Of a DNA stretch of 64,000 nt, positions 33,694 to 43,152 are shown in pieces (positions within the stretch are counted from its first letter, which is position 1; each line of letters starts with the position of its first letter). Source of the stretch: JAOPZW01 sp963788935 (GTDB lineage: Bacteria; Actinomycetota; Thermoleophilia; Solirubrobacterales; Solirubrobacteraceae). The notes under the pieces are model-generated. The model did no database searches, was not told where the DNA came from, and worked only from the letters and a program-made list of their open reading frames with translations. The stretch covers positions 620,001-684,000 of the forward strand of contig CAWBIM010000016.1 in the NCBI GenBank assembly GCA_963788935.1. The letters run 5' to 3'. The position numbers and the translations under genes are program-made.

Positions 33694-34019
33694 CGGTCAG
33701 ATCCTGCCCGACACGGCCTCGCCCGCAACGGCCGGCCCGCGGGCGTCGAATCGCAGGCGGGCGCGCGGGTCTCCCGGCGCGCTTGCGCGATTCAGCACAA
33801 GCGCTGCGGCCCCGCTGCACGGCCCGAACCCGTGCCAGAGCCGAGATCCGCCTCGCGACCGCGTCGATTCGATGAACGGATTCGCACGATCGTCCGCTCC
33901 ACGGGCCGGTGCGCGATCTCGCCGCCGACCTGCGCATCCGACGGATTGACGCGGCCCCGGCCACAGCGCAGTGTCCGCCCGGCACGCACGCAACAAACGA
34001 CACACGGAGGGGTGTGTCC
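33694..34019. other. 326-bp gene-free stretch: divergent promoters and structured leader
   Basis: No coding region is supported. The left part lies upstream of the minus-strand phosphoesterase. TTGACG (33946-33951) and CAGTGT (33969-33974), 17 bp apart, are a possible plus-strand promoter for the secreted protein gene at 34020. The right end carries the hairpin that presents the ribosome binding site (33999-34018). Confidence 0.45.
33999..34018 (+). promoter_or_regulatory. 7-bp hairpin with Shine-Dalgarno exactly in its loop
   Basis: GACACAC (33999-34005) and GTGTGTC (34012-34018) form a perfect 7-bp stem whose 6-nt loop GGAGGG (34006-34011) is the ribosome binding site for ATG 34020. The arrangement closely resembles that before the GH3 gene (3826-3845). 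Confidence 0.55.
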
Positions 34020-35315
34020 ATGACAGGACGCTTTGCCGGGGCCGTGGCCACGGCGGGAATGCTGATGCTGCTGGGGCCCGCGGCGGCGATGGCGGACCTC
34101 GGGAGGACGGACGTCATCCTCGCGGGGAGCCAGAGCGCGGTCGACTACCACGCCGAGGCGGCGCCCGCCAAGCCCGCCGACGGGGGCACGACCATCATCG
34201 GGGGCAACATCCAGATCGCGAGCGACCGCGGCTCGAAGGACGGCGTCGCGGGGGACTGTGACCCCGATCCGCGGTTCGGGACGCACCCGCGGCCCGACGA
34301 CGAGGGCTGTACCTGGGACGAGCCGGTCGGCTCGGGCCAGGACTTCATCGCCTTCGGCCGGCACATCGCCCAGCAGGACGTCTCGCCGATCGGGAGCGGC
34401 GACACCGGCTCGGGCAGCGGCGGCGGCGGGATGGGCGACAGCAGCGGCGACACCGACACGTCGCCCGACGGCGCGTACGTCCCCGTGACGACGCCCACGC
34501 GCGAGAGCTTCAACGGGCGCGGCGGCCTGGACAAGGACGGCAACCCGTTCCTCGAGGACCGTCCGGTGCTCGAGGACGAGGACCTGGGCTTCCAGATCAC
34601 CGGCGCCAAGATCTACAACTACCTCGCGCCGCAGGGCAACGCCGACAACCGCTGGCGCCGGCTGTGCGGCGAGGGGTACGTCTCGCCGCTCTCGAACAAC
34701 ACGTACAACAGCGGCCCGTTCGCCGACGGGGACGCCGTCCCGTTCGTCGTCCAGATCTGGGACGCGGACTGGAAGGACCCCTCCGACCTCGACGGCGGCA
34801 ACCAGGACTACTTCATCATCGACGTCTTCCCGCAGGGGACGAGCTTCGACGTGAAGACCTGCCGGGCGATGAAGCCGGAGTACCCGCCGGCGCCCGAGAA
34901 CCCGCCGGCGAACCCGAATCCGCCCGTCGCCCCGGCGCCGAAGCCGGCCGCGGCGGTCGCCGCCGCGCCCGCCGCGGGTGCCGTCAAGGGCGTCACCGTC
35001 CGCCGCGGCACGGCCCGGCTGGCCGCGGTCAGCACCTGCCCGATCACGGCCCCGGTGCCGCTGCGCGTGCAGGGCCGCCAGATCCGCAGCGTGACGTACT
35101 CCGTCGACGGCCGTCGCGTCGCCACCGTGACGCGCGCCGACAGCATCGGGCGCTGGACCGCCCGGGTCGATCCGCGGCGCCTGCGGACCGGTGTCCATCG
35201 CGTCCGCGCCCGCGTGCAGTTCCGCACGGGTGCCGGTCCGGCCCGGACGCTCACCATGTCGTTCCGGACCTGCGCCCGCCCAGCGGCGCAGGTGCAGCCG
35301 CAGTTCACGGGCTGA
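34020..35315 (+). CDS. Secreted hypothetical protein with Pro/Ala linker
   Basis: A 431-residue protein with a clear signal peptide (residues 1-25, ending AAAMA). It has a mature N-terminal domain with several cysteines (GDCDPDPRFG, DEGCTWDE), a Gly/Ser/Asp-rich low-complexity segment (about 125-155), a second domain with NYLAPQGNADNRWRRLC and FFIIDVFPQGT-like beta strands, a Pro/Ala/Asn linker (about 290-330), and a C-terminal Ig-like beta-sandwich (VTYSVDGRRVATVTR). I do not recognise a family; the last domain resembles bacterial Ig-like repeats used for surface attachment. The start is set by GGAGG in the hairpin loop at 33999-34018. A T-tailed terminator follows (35340-35372), so it is monocistronic. 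Confidence 0.7.
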   Translation: MTGRFAGAVATAGMLMLLGPAAAMADLGRTDVILAGSQSAVDYHAEAAPAKPADGGTTIIGGNIQIASDRGSKDGVAGDCDPDPRFGTHPRPDDEGCTWDEPVGSGQDFIAFGRHIAQQDVSPIGSGDTGSGSGGGGMGDSSGDTDTSPDGAYVPVTTPTRESFNGRGGLDKDGNPFLEDRPVLEDEDLGFQITGAKIYNYLAPQGNADNRWRRLCGEGYVSPLSNNTYNSGPFADGDAVPFVVQIWDADWKDPSDLDGGNQDYFIIDVFPQGTSFDVKTCRAMKPEYPPAPENPPANPNPPVAPAPKPAAAVAAAPAAGAVKGVTVRRGTARLAAVSTCPITAPVPLRVQGRQIRSVTYSVDGRRVATVTRADSIGRWTARVDPRRLRTGVHRVRARVQFRTGAGPARTLTMSFRTCARPAAQVQPQFTG

Positions 35316-35339
35316 GCAGGCCCGCGACGAGCGCGATCG

Positions 35340-35372
35340 CGCCCCGGTGCCCAAGTGGCGCCGGGGCGTTTT
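35340..35372 (+). terminator. Rho-independent terminator after the secreted protein gene
   Basis: The stem CGCCCCGG (35340-35347) with CCGGGGCG (35361-35368), plus inner GCC/GGC pairs, is followed directly by TTTT (35369-35372). It is one of the few hairpins in this window with a T-run, 25 nt after the stop codon. Confidence 0.75.
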
Positions 35373-35455
35373 CGCGTTCTCCCGGAACTTTCTCGGCACG
35401 GGCCCCGGCCGCGGCATACGCTCGCCCCGGCCCTTCCCGTCCTAAGGAGAGAGAC

Positions 35456-36388
35456 TTGCGCGAGGACATCGAGTTCGACGCCGGCGGCACCACGCTGCGC
35501 GGCTGGTTCTACCGCCCGGACACCGACGGCCCGGCGCCCTGCATCGTCATGGCCCACGGGTTCTCGGCCATCAAGGAGATGCACCTCGACGACTACGCCG
35601 AGGTCTTCTGCGACGCGGGCCTGGCCTGCGTCGTCTACGACAACCGCGGGTTCGGCGCCTCCGACGCGGCGCCCGGGCAGCCGCGCCAGGAGATCGATCC
35701 CTGGGAGCAGATCCGCGATTACCAGCACGCGATCACCTACGCCCAGATGCGGCCCGACGTGGACGCGAGCCGCATCGGCGTGTGGGGCTCGAGCTACTCG
35801 GGCGCGCACACCTACGTCGTCGGGGCGATCGACCGGCGCGTCAAGGCCGTCTGTGGCCAGGTCCCGCTCATCTCCGGCCGTGGGGCGTTCGACATGCTCG
35901 TCCGCCTCGACAACTGGGCCGCGACGTGGGAGCTGCTCGCCGGCGACCGCATCGCCCGGGCGAGCGGCGAGCCGCCGGCGATGATGCCGGTCGTCGACCC
36001 CGACCCGACCGCCCCGTCGGCGCTGCCGACGCCCGACTCGTACGAGTTCTTCAGCGCGTACGAGGGCTCGTCGTGGAAGAACGAGGTGACGCTGCGGACG
36101 ATCGAGATGTTCCGGGGCTACGAGCCCGGCGAGTACCTCAAGCGGATCTCGCCGACGCCGCTGCTCATGGTCGTCGCGCCGAACGACCGCCTCGTCGCCG
36201 GCGAGGTGGCGTGCGCGGCCTACGAGACCGCGGCCCACCCGAAGAAGCTCGTGCTCGTGCCGGGCGGCCACTTCGACGCCTACGTCGGCCCGGGCTTCGA
36301 GATCTCCTCGGGCGCGGCGCGCGACTTCTTCGTCGAGCACCTGCTCACGGGGGCCGCCGTCCGCGCCGCGGAGACCGCGACCGCCTGA
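35456..36388 (+). CDS. Alpha/beta hydrolase (S15/dienelactone-hydrolase-like)
   Basis: The start is TTG 35456 with AAGGAGA (35444-35450) 5 nt upstream. The 310-residue protein has the alpha/beta hydrolase core: oxyanion region MAHGFSAIKE near residue 28, nucleophile elbow GVWGSSYSGAH near 112, acid in VVAPNDRLVAGE near 242 and histidine in PGGHFDAYVG near 272. The GWFYRPDTDGPAP beginning is typical of acyl/peptide hydrolases related to the Xaa-Pro dipeptidase S15 group. There is no signal peptide, so it is cytoplasmic. It is followed by a strong 14-bp hairpin and stands alone; substrate unknown. Confidence 0.85.
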   Translation: MREDIEFDAGGTTLRGWFYRPDTDGPAPCIVMAHGFSAIKEMHLDDYAEVFCDAGLACVVYDNRGFGASDAAPGQPRQEIDPWEQIRDYQHAITYAQMRPDVDASRIGVWGSSYSGAHTYVVGAIDRRVKAVCGQVPLISGRGAFDMLVRLDNWAATWELLAGDRIARASGEPPAMMPVVDPDPTAPSALPTPDSYEFFSAYEGSSWKNEVTLRTIEMFRGYEPGEYLKRISPTPLLMVVAPNDRLVAGEVACAAYETAAHPKKLVLVPGGHFDAYVGPGFEISSGAARDFFVEHLLTGAAVRAAETATA

Positions 36389-36402
36389 ACCACCGGTGCC
36401 TC

Positions 36403-36433
36403 GGCGCGGACGGGCGACGCGCCCGTCCGCGCC
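36403..36433 (+). terminator. 14-bp perfect hairpin terminator
   Basis: GGCGCGGACGGGCG (36403-36416) pairs exactly with CGCCCGTCCGCGCC (36420-36433) around a 3-nt loop, 15 nt after the hydrolase stop. No T-run. It is the strongest simple hairpin in the window. Confidence 0.65.
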
Positions 36434-36439
36434 GCGGGC

Positions 36440-36445
36440 TACCGT
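36440..36445 (+). promoter_or_regulatory. Putative -10 box (TACCGT) before the GH39-like gene
   Basis: TACCGT ends 8 nt before GTG 36454, with no ribosome binding site in between; it lies 7 nt after the terminator hairpin of the previous gene. This is compatible with a leaderless or nearly leaderless transcript. Confidence 0.4.
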
Positions 36446-36453
36446 GCCGCGTC

Positions 36454-37471
36454 GTGCCCGCCCGTGCCGCGCTCCTCGCCGTGATCGTCGCCGGCGCGCT
36501 GGCCGCGACGCCCGCGGCGGCGCAGGCCCGCTTCGTCCTCGGCATCGCCGACCAGTCGACGGCGATGCTCTCCGACGAGCGCTTCACCGCGCTCGGCGTG
36601 GAGGACACGCGGATCGTCGTGCCCTACGACGTCGCGCTCGATCCCGTGCAGCTCGCCCGGTACGCGCCGTTCCTCGACACCGCCCACGCGCGCGAGATCC
36701 GGGTCCTCGTCGCCTTCAACGGCCCGGCGGCCTCGACGCGGCTGCCGAGCGTGCGCGCCTACACCCGGGCGATGCGCGCGTTCCGGGCGCGCTTCCCGTG
36801 GGTCCGCGACCTGGGGACGTGGAACGAGGCCAACCACGCCTCGCAGCCGACGGCGCGCCACCCGCGCCGCGCCGCGCAGTACTTCAACGCCCTGCGGGCG
36901 CTGTGCCGCAGCTGCCGGATCGTCGCCGCCGACGTCCTCGACCAGGCCGGCTTCGCGACGTGGATCCGGACGTTCCGGCGGACCGCCCGCGGGCGCGCGG
37001 ATCTGGGGCCTGCACAACTACGTCGACGTCAACCGCGACCGCGACGTCTCGATCCCGCGCCTGCGCCGCGCGACCGGCGGGCGCGGCTCGGTGTGGCTCA
37101 CGGAGACGGGCGGGGTCGTGCGCTTCGCGCGCTCGTTCGGCTATGACGAGCGCCGCGCCGCGCGCAGCACGCGCCACGTCCTGACGATCGCCACCCGGCG
37201 CAAGGTCGCCCGCGTCTACCTGTACCAGTGGACCGGCGCGCCGCTCGGGTCGCGGTGGGACTCGGGCCTCGTCGCCGCCGACGGCCGGGCACGGCCCGCG
37301 CTCAACGTCATCGAGCGCTACCTGCGCCGGCCGCTCACGCCGCTGCCGCCGATCCCGCGCGTCCCGCGCTTCCCCCGCGCACCCGCACCCGCACCGGCTC
37401 CCGAGGCGCCGCCCGTCGTCGTGCCCGGCACCGGCGGCGTCGAGGCCCCGGCGCCCGCCACCGCCGGTTGA
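36454..37471 (+). CDS. Secreted GH39/cellulase-like glycosidase (frameshift near 37000)
   Basis: The start is GTG 36454, opening a signal peptide (about 20 residues, ending PAAAQA). The TIM barrel has the acid/base glutamate in GTWNEANHASQP near residue 130, and the nucleophile glutamate in WLTETGGVVRF, read in the second frame after one inserted base near 37000 (between RRTARGR and IWGLHNYVDVNRDRD). The C-terminus is a proline/alanine-rich tail (about 50 residues) without sorting motif. The module is of the same general type as module 1 of the 23.1-26.0 kb protein but shorter. It probably acts on a plant or microbial polysaccharide outside the cell. Confidence 0.75.
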
Positions 37472-37654
37472 CCCTCGGCGCACGGGTCGTTGACCCCGGG
37501 CGCAGACCTGCCGCCCAGCCGGTTCATCCGCAGGCCCCGGGGTAGCCACGTGGCCGGGGAAGGTGGCACCGACGCCTTCCTGCCCTCGGGTGTCTCGAAC
37601 GCTCCGCCGTGTCCGTGCGCCCGGGCGCCACCAGCGGAGGGAGGACGTCAAGCG

Positions 37655-38634
37655 ATGCGCAGTGACCGGAACGCGGACGCGCGCTCGGGCGCGGCGGTGG
37701 GGCTGCACCCGCCCGACGAGCGCACCGAGCCGCCGCGGTACACGCGGGCCGCCCGCGACCCGGCCGGCACGGCCGACGCGTCCGACGCCCGACGCCCGTC
37801 AGCGGCCTGCTCGAGACCGGCGAGGCGGAGATCGAGCTGCGCGGCGTCTCCAAGCGCTACGTCTCGCGCGACCGCGAGACCCTCGCCCTCACCGACATCG
37901 ACCTCGGCATCCGCCGCGAGGAGTTCGTCGCGCTCGTCGGCCAGTCGGGCTGCGGCAAGACGACGATGCTGCGGATCCTCGCCGGGCTCATCAAGCCGAC
38001 GACGGGCGACGTGACCGTCGCCGGCCGCCCGCTCTGGCAGGGCGACCGCCGCGACGACGACGCGCTGCGCAAGCTCGGGCTCGTCTTCCAGGACGCGCAC
38101 CTCTTCCCGTGGTACTCGGTCGAGGAGAACATCGCCCTGCCGCTCGTGCTGCGCGGGGTCGACAAGGGCGAGCGCCGCCGGCGCGCGCACGAGCTCGGCG
38201 AGCTCGTCGGCCTGCAGGGCTTCGAGAAGGCGCTCCCGCGCGAGCTGTCGGGCGGCATGCGCCAGCGCGTCGCGATCGCCCGGGCGCTGAGCTACGACCC
38301 GGAGATCCTGCTGCTCGACGAGCCCTTCGGCGCGCTCGACGCGATGACGCGCGACAAGATGAACATGGAGCTCCAGCGCATCGCCGGGCTGATCCATGCG
38401 ACGGTCGTGCTCGTCACGCACTCGATCGCGGAGGCCGTGTTCCTCGCCGACCGCGTCGTGCTGCTGTCCGCCCGGCCGGGCCGGATCCGGTCGATCACCG
38501 CGGTCGACGCGCCGCATCCGCGCGAGCTCGAGGTCACCGCGCAGCCGGGCTTCCAGGACATGGTCATCGGGCTGCGCAACCAGCTGACGGAGGACGAGGA
38601 GCGCGTCGCGCGCGCGGGAGGGGTGAGCGAATGA
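37655..38634 (+). CDS. NitT/TauT-type ABC transporter ATP-binding protein (frameshift near 37790)
   Basis: This is the ATPase of an importer of the nitrate/sulfonate/taurine (SsuB/TauB) type. The P-loop GQSGCGKTTML is encoded near 37948, the Q-loop FQDAHLFPW, the signature LSGGMRQRVAIARA and the Walker B LLLDEPFGALDAMT follow in order, and a HSIAEAVFLADRV switch histidine closes the domain. From ATG 37655 (GGAGG about 10 nt upstream) an unusual hydrophilic extension of about 45 residues precedes the ATPase. One missing base near 37785-37795 links it to VSGLLETGEAEIELRGVSKRY. The stop overlaps the permease start (ATGA). Confidence 0.85.
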
Positions 38635-39428
38635 GCCGGCGTCCGCTGGGCCGCTTCGGCCCGCTGGTGTCGACCGCCGTCGCGATCGTCGTGACGGTCG
38701 TCCTGTGGAAGCTCGTCATCGCGGTCTTCGACGTCTCGCCGTTCGTGCTGCCGCAGCCCGAGGACGTCATCGGCGGCGTGCGCGACCTGATGAACTCGAA
38801 CGGCTTCTGGTCCGACGTGCGGGTCACGCTGACCGAGACGATCGTCGGCTTCCTCATCGCGCTCGCGCTGGGGCTCTCGCTCGGCACGCTGCTCGGCCGC
38901 GTCGTGTGGCTCGAGCAGGCGCTGCGCCCGGTGATCGTCGCGTCTCAGGTCGTGCCGAAGGTGGCGCTGATCCCGCTGTTCATCGTGTGGTTCGGCTTCG
39001 GGATCACGTCGAAGATCATCATCGTCGCGCTGCTGTCCTTCTTCCCGATCCTCCTGAACGTGATCCTGGGGGTCCGGTCGGTGGACGCGGGCCAGCGCGA
39101 CGTGATGCGCAGCCTGAACGCGACGCGGTGGCAGACGTTCCGCCGCCTCGAGCTGCCGAGCACGCTGCCGTACATCCTCGCCGGCATGGAGGTCGGGATC
39201 GTCTTCGCCGTCGTCGGCGCCGTCGTCGGGGAGTACCTCGGCGGCGACCAGGGGCTCGGCTACCGGGTGGTCACGAGCCTGAACAACCTCGAGGCCGAGA
39301 CGCTGTTCGCGGTGATCCTCGTCCTCACGCTGTTCGGGTTCCTGCTCTACCTGGCGGTCGTGGCGCTGAAGCGCTTCCTGATCCCGTGGCACGACTCGGC
39401 GATCGACCACACGCGGGCCAGCACATGA
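38631..39428 (+). CDS. NitT/TauT-type ABC transporter permease
   Basis: The 265-residue membrane protein has six predicted helices of the BPD_transp_1 fold. The EAA loop that contacts the ATPase is RSLNATRWQTFRRLELPSTLPYILAGM near residues 160-185. The ALPLFIVWFGFGITSKI stretch (here IPLFIVWFGFG) is typical of the SsuC/TauC/ThiX permeases. It is coupled to the ATPase gene through an ATGA overlap and followed by its substrate-binding protein gene. It probably works as a homodimer. Confidence 0.9.
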   Translation: MSRRPLGRFGPLVSTAVAIVVTVVLWKLVIAVFDVSPFVLPQPEDVIGGVRDLMNSNGFWSDVRVTLTETIVGFLIALALGLSLGTLLGRVVWLEQALRPVIVASQVVPKVALIPLFIVWFGFGITSKIIIVALLSFFPILLNVILGVRSVDAGQRDVMRSLNATRWQTFRRLELPSTLPYILAGMEVGIVFAVVGAVVGEYLGGDQGLGYRVVTSLNNLEAETLFAVILVLTLFGFLLYLAVVALKRFLIPWHDSAIDHTRAST

Positions 39429-39465
39429 CGGGGGACCAGGTCAGGACCGACGGGAGGAACAGGTG

Positions 39466-40556
39466 ATGGTGCAGTTCAACCACGAACAGGGGACCGAGGG
39501 CACGACGCGGCGGACGTTCATCGGCCGCGCCGCCGGCACATTCGCCGCCCTCAGCGGGTCGAGCGTGCTGCTCGCCGCGTGCGGCGGCAGCGACACGCTC
39601 CGGCGGCTCGAGCGCGGGCAGCTCGAACTCGGGCGCGGGCGCGAAGAGCGCGACGATCGTGAACATCCTGCCGCCGCAGCTCGGCTACGTGGCGGAGTAC
39701 ATCGCCGACATCGACGGCTTCTACAAGAAGAACGGCGTGTCGGTGAAGGTCGAGACCGCGCGCGGCTCGGCCCCGGCGATCCAGGGCGTCCTGAGCGGGA
39801 CCGCGCTCATGTGCCGCTGCGGCCGCCTCGAGTCGCTCATCGCGATCGCCGACCGCGGCGCGCCGATCCACGCCGTCGCGTTCACCGACCCGGCGCTCGC
39901 CACTGGCGATCGTGTCCGACAAGAAGGCGCCGCTCACGAAGCCCGCCGACCTCAAGGGCAAGCGCATCGGCATCCCGTCCGAGGGCGGCACGAGCGAGAC
40001 GACCCTCGACCTGCTCATCGCCTCGAGCGGCCTGAAGACGAACGACGTCCCGCGCCAGGTCACCGGCTTCACGCCGGGCACGTTCGAGCTCATCAAGAAG
40101 GGCCGCCTCGCCGGCTTCATCATCGGCGCGACCCAGATGCAGCAGTTCCGCCAGGCCGTCCCCGAGGCGACGTTCATGCCCACCTACGACTTCGTCGACG
40201 ACGGCGAGAACTACATCGCCTCCGAGCGCGGCCTGGCCGAGAGCAAGGACACGATCGTCCCGTACCTCGAGTCGGTGAAGGGCGCGATGCGCCAGGTGAT
40301 CGCCGACAAGGAGTCCGGCTACGCCGACACGATCAAGAAGCTGCGCGGCAAGTACGACTTCCCGGAGCTCAAGGACGCGGCGGTCGCGAAGTCGTGGATC
40401 GACTTCCTCGTCACCTCCTGGACGAAGGACGGCGAGGAGCAGGTGCTCAAGACGAACCCCGACGAGTGGCGCCAGACCTACGACGCGGCCGTGAAGATCA
40501 AGGCCGCCAAGGGCGGCGTGGACGTGATGAAGAACCTCTCCTCGCCGCTGGTGTGA
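39466..40556 (+). CDS. NMT1/SsuA-type ABC substrate-binding lipoprotein (frameshifts near 39600 and 39901)
   Basis: A Tat-type signal (TRRTFIGRAAG) followed by a lipobox (LLAAC, Cys near residue 41) marks it as an exported lipoprotein. A Gly/Ser linker (GGSSAGSSNSGAGAKS) is read in the second frame after one inserted base near 39597. The periplasmic-binding fold follows: IVNILPPQLGYVAEYIADIDGFYKKNGV, then a second single-base insertion near 39901 before AIVSDKKAPLTKPADLKGKRIGIPS. The second half has the usual YDF and long C-terminal helices. The start is ATG 39466 with GGGAGG upstream. Ligand unknown; MCRCGRLESLIAIADRGAP lines the expected pocket. It is the third gene of the importer operon, and the amidohydrolase genes follow directly. 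Confidence 0.85.
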
Positions 40557-40564
40557 CGGGCGGA

Positions 40565-41673
40565 ATGACGCAGACCGAGGTCCAGACACAGCCGACGGCG
40601 ACCCAGCGGGCGGTGTCCCTCGTGGACACCGACATCCATCCGGTGATGCTGCCGGCCGAGCAGGGGCGGCGGCTCAGCACCCGCTGGGCGCAGCACCTCG
40701 AGCGCTACGGCCGGCGGGCGCCGCACGTGACCGACCTCTACCCGCGCCCGCGCAACAAGGGCATGCGCGCGGACGCGTGGCCGGAGGGCGGGGTGCCGGG
40801 CAGCTCCTACGAGCTCGCGCGCGAGCAGCTCCTCGACGAGCATGACGTCGACTTCGGCGTGCTCCTGTGCCTCAACGGCCAGGACTCGGGCTACGACCCG
40901 CCGGGCTTGGCGGCCGACCTCAACCGGGCGCTGAACGACTGGCTCGCCGAGGAGTGGCTCGACCGCGACGACCGGCTGCGGGCGTCGATCTGCGTGCCGC
41001 ACGACCACCCCGAGCTCGCGGTGGCGGAGATCGAGCGCCGCGCGGGCGACGCGCGCTTCGTCCAGGTCCTGTTCCCGGCCGGCGGCCAGGAGCCGTTCGG
41101 CGCGCCGCGCTACTGGCCGGTCTACGAGGCGGCGGCGGCGCACGGCCTGCCGGTCGCCTACCACACCGGCGGCTACACCGGCCATCGCGGCACGGGCTGG
41201 CCGTCGTTCTACCTCGAGGAGCACACGTCCTACGGCGTCGTCATGCAGATCCTGCTCGACGAGCCTCGTCTGCTCGGGCGTGTTCGGGGCGATCCCCGGC
41301 CTCAAGGTCGTGCTCACCGAGGGCGGCGCGCTGTGGTCGGCCGCGCTGCGCTGGCGCCTGGACGAGGCGTGGGCGCCGGCTGCGCGACGAGACCCCGGAG
41401 CTCGACCGCAAGCCGTCCGAGGTCATCGACGAGCACGTCTGGTACGACACCCAGCCGATGGAGGAGCCCGACGACCCGGCGCACTTCCTGCAGGTCGTCG
41501 CCCAGGCGCGCATGGAGGACCGGCTGCTGTTCGCGACCGACTATCCGCACTGGGACTTCGACTCGCCCACGCAGTCGCTGCCGCGCGGGATGTCGAAGGA
41601 GCTCCGGGCGAAGGTGCTGGCCGGCAACGCCTGCGATCTCTACGGCCTGCCGCGGGTGCGCGATGCCGGCTGA
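40565..41673 (+). CDS. Amidohydrolase A1 (ACMSD superfamily; frameshifts near 41268 and 41382)
   Basis: A TIM-barrel metal-dependent hydrolase/decarboxylase of the Amidohydro_2/ACMSD type: VDTDIHPVML (D-x-H) near residue 22, a central histidine in VAYHTGGYTGHRG near 200, and the catalytic aspartate in FATDYPHWDFDSP near 320. Two one-base insertions break it: near 41268 (LLDE | LVCSGVFGAIPGLKVV) and near 41382 (DEAWA | RLRDETPELDRK). Without them it is about 368 residues. It is a close paralogue of A2 at 43153 (shared WLDRD, RFVQVL, HWDFD, AGNAC motifs). The stop overlaps B1 by 11 nt. Confidence 0.82.
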
Positions 41674-42683
41674 CGCGATCGACTGCGACGTCCACTGCGC
41701 GCCCGCGTCGATGGACGTGCTGCTGCCCTATCTCGACGACTACTGGCGCTCGTACATCGACGACGCGACGATCCGCCTCGCGCACCTCGGCTACCCGCCG
41801 GGGGCGGCGACGACGGGCGGCCCGACGCCCGGCAGCGTGCGAGGAGCTCGCGCCGGTGCTCGATCGCGAGGGCACGCGCCGGGCGCTGCTCAGCTGCGTC
41901 GTGCTCGACGGCGTGCACCGCAACCCGCACTACGCGGCCGCGGTCGCCACGGCCCTCAACGACTGGGTCCGCGACGGCTGGCTCGACCGCGACGAGCGCC
42001 TGCGCGGGAGCATCGTCGTGTCGACCCTCGACATCGACGCGGCGGTGCGCGAGGTCGAGCGCCTGGCCGAGGACGAGCGCTTCGTGCAGGTCCTGCTGCC
42101 GGTGCGCTCCGACGTCCCCTACGGCAACCGCGTCTACCACCCGCTGTACGCCGCCTGCGAGCGGCACGGCCTGCGCGTCGCGTTGCACGCGTGGGGCAAG
42201 GCCGGCGCCGCGCCGACCACGACGGGCCTCACGCCGACCTTCCTCGAGGACTACCTCTCGAACGCCCACATCGCCGAGGTCCAGCTGTTGAGCCTCGTGG
42301 CCGAGGGCGTGTTCGAGACGTTCGGCGACCTCGGTGTCGTGTTCGCCGAGTGCGGCTTCGCCTGGCTGCCCTCGCTGCTGTGGCGCTTCGACAAGGACTG
42401 GAAGGGCGTCTGGCGCGAGGTGCCGTGGGTGAAGGGACGCCCGTCGGAGGCCGTCCGCCGCCACGTCCGCCTGACCACCGCGCCGGCGCACCTGCCGAGC
42501 GTGCCGGAGGAGGTCGCCCAGGTCGTCGAGATGGTCGGGCCCGGGATGCTGCTCTACGCGAGCGACGCGCCCCACGACCACGGCGCGTCGGGCGGCGCGC
42601 TGCTGCGCGACCTCGGGGCCGGCGACGTGGAGGCGATCCTGCGAGGCAACGCGACCGCCTTCTACCGGCGGCCGGTCGCATGA
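41663..42683 (+). CDS. Amidohydrolase B1 (ACMSD superfamily, second type; frameshift near 41838)
   Basis: Partner of A1, overlapping it by 11 nt. It begins AIDCDVHCAPASMDVLLPYLDDYWRSY. Other visible sites are LHAWGKAG near residue 175, AECGFAWLPSLLWRFDKDWKG near 230, and ASDAPHDHG near 297, where the usual catalytic aspartate of the superfamily sits. One inserted base near 41838 separates PTPGS from CEELAPVLDREG; otherwise it is about 339 residues. It is a paralogue of B2 at 44201 (same CDVH.AP start, LLWRFDKDWK.LWREVPWV block). The A and B types are only distantly related to each other and may form a heteromer or act in sequence. Confidence 0.82.
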
Positions 42684-43117
42684 GGGTCGTCGTCTCGCGC
42701 CTGGACGACTTCCCGCCGGGCGAGCGCCGGATCGTCAAGGCGGGCGCGCGGTCGATCGGCGTGTTCCGCGTCGAGGACGAGTTCTTCGCCATCCGCAACC
42801 GCTGCCCGCACCAGGGCGGCCCGCTGTGCCAGGGCCGCCTGTCGGCGTGGGCCGTCGCGAGCGCGCCGGGGCAGGTGCGCATGGAGGGCCCGCCGCGGCT
42901 CGTCGCCTGCCCATGGCATGGCTGGGAGTACGACCTCGAGACCGGCCAGTCGTTCATGGGGCCGGGGGAGACGCGGGTCAAGGCCTACGACGTCGCCGTC
43001 GAGCGCGGCTCGGAGATCCCGCCGGAGGCCAAGGCCGCGGGGCGCGAGCCCGGGCCCTACGTGGCCGAGACGTTCTCGGTCACCGTCGAGGAGGACTATG
43101 TCGTCGTCGACGTCTAG
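42680..43117 (+). CDS. Rieske-type [2Fe-2S] protein
   Basis: The 145-residue Rieske-domain protein has cluster ligands CPH (near residue 44) and CPWH (near 77). The loop between the two ligand pairs is about 30 residues, clearly longer than the 15-18 usual in oxygenase ferredoxins. There is no transmembrane helix or signal peptide. It is coupled to B1 by an ATGA overlap and is followed by A2. A ferredoxin for an oxygenase would be the obvious guess, but no oxygenase or reductase gene is in the cluster, so it may be a redox or structural partner of the amidohydrolases (inference). Confidence 0.88.
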   Translation: MRVVVSRLDDFPPGERRIVKAGARSIGVFRVEDEFFAIRNRCPHQGGPLCQGRLSAWAVASAPGQVRMEGPPRLVACPWHGWEYDLETGQSFMGPGETRVKAYDVAVERGSEIPPEAKAAGREPGPYVAETFSVTVEEDYVVVDV

Positions 43118-43152
43118 CGCTGCCACAGCGATCGCCGATCAGCAGCGGCCCT

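Noticed and set aside
37530..37600. Possible riboswitch (cobalamin-like GGGGAAGGTGG and nearby G/C blocks) before the ABC operon
   Set aside because: The conserved B12-box sequence and the order of the other conserved blocks are not there; only short GC-rich similarity, so no riboswitch is called. The same place has a GCCACGTGGC palindrome, too short to interpret.
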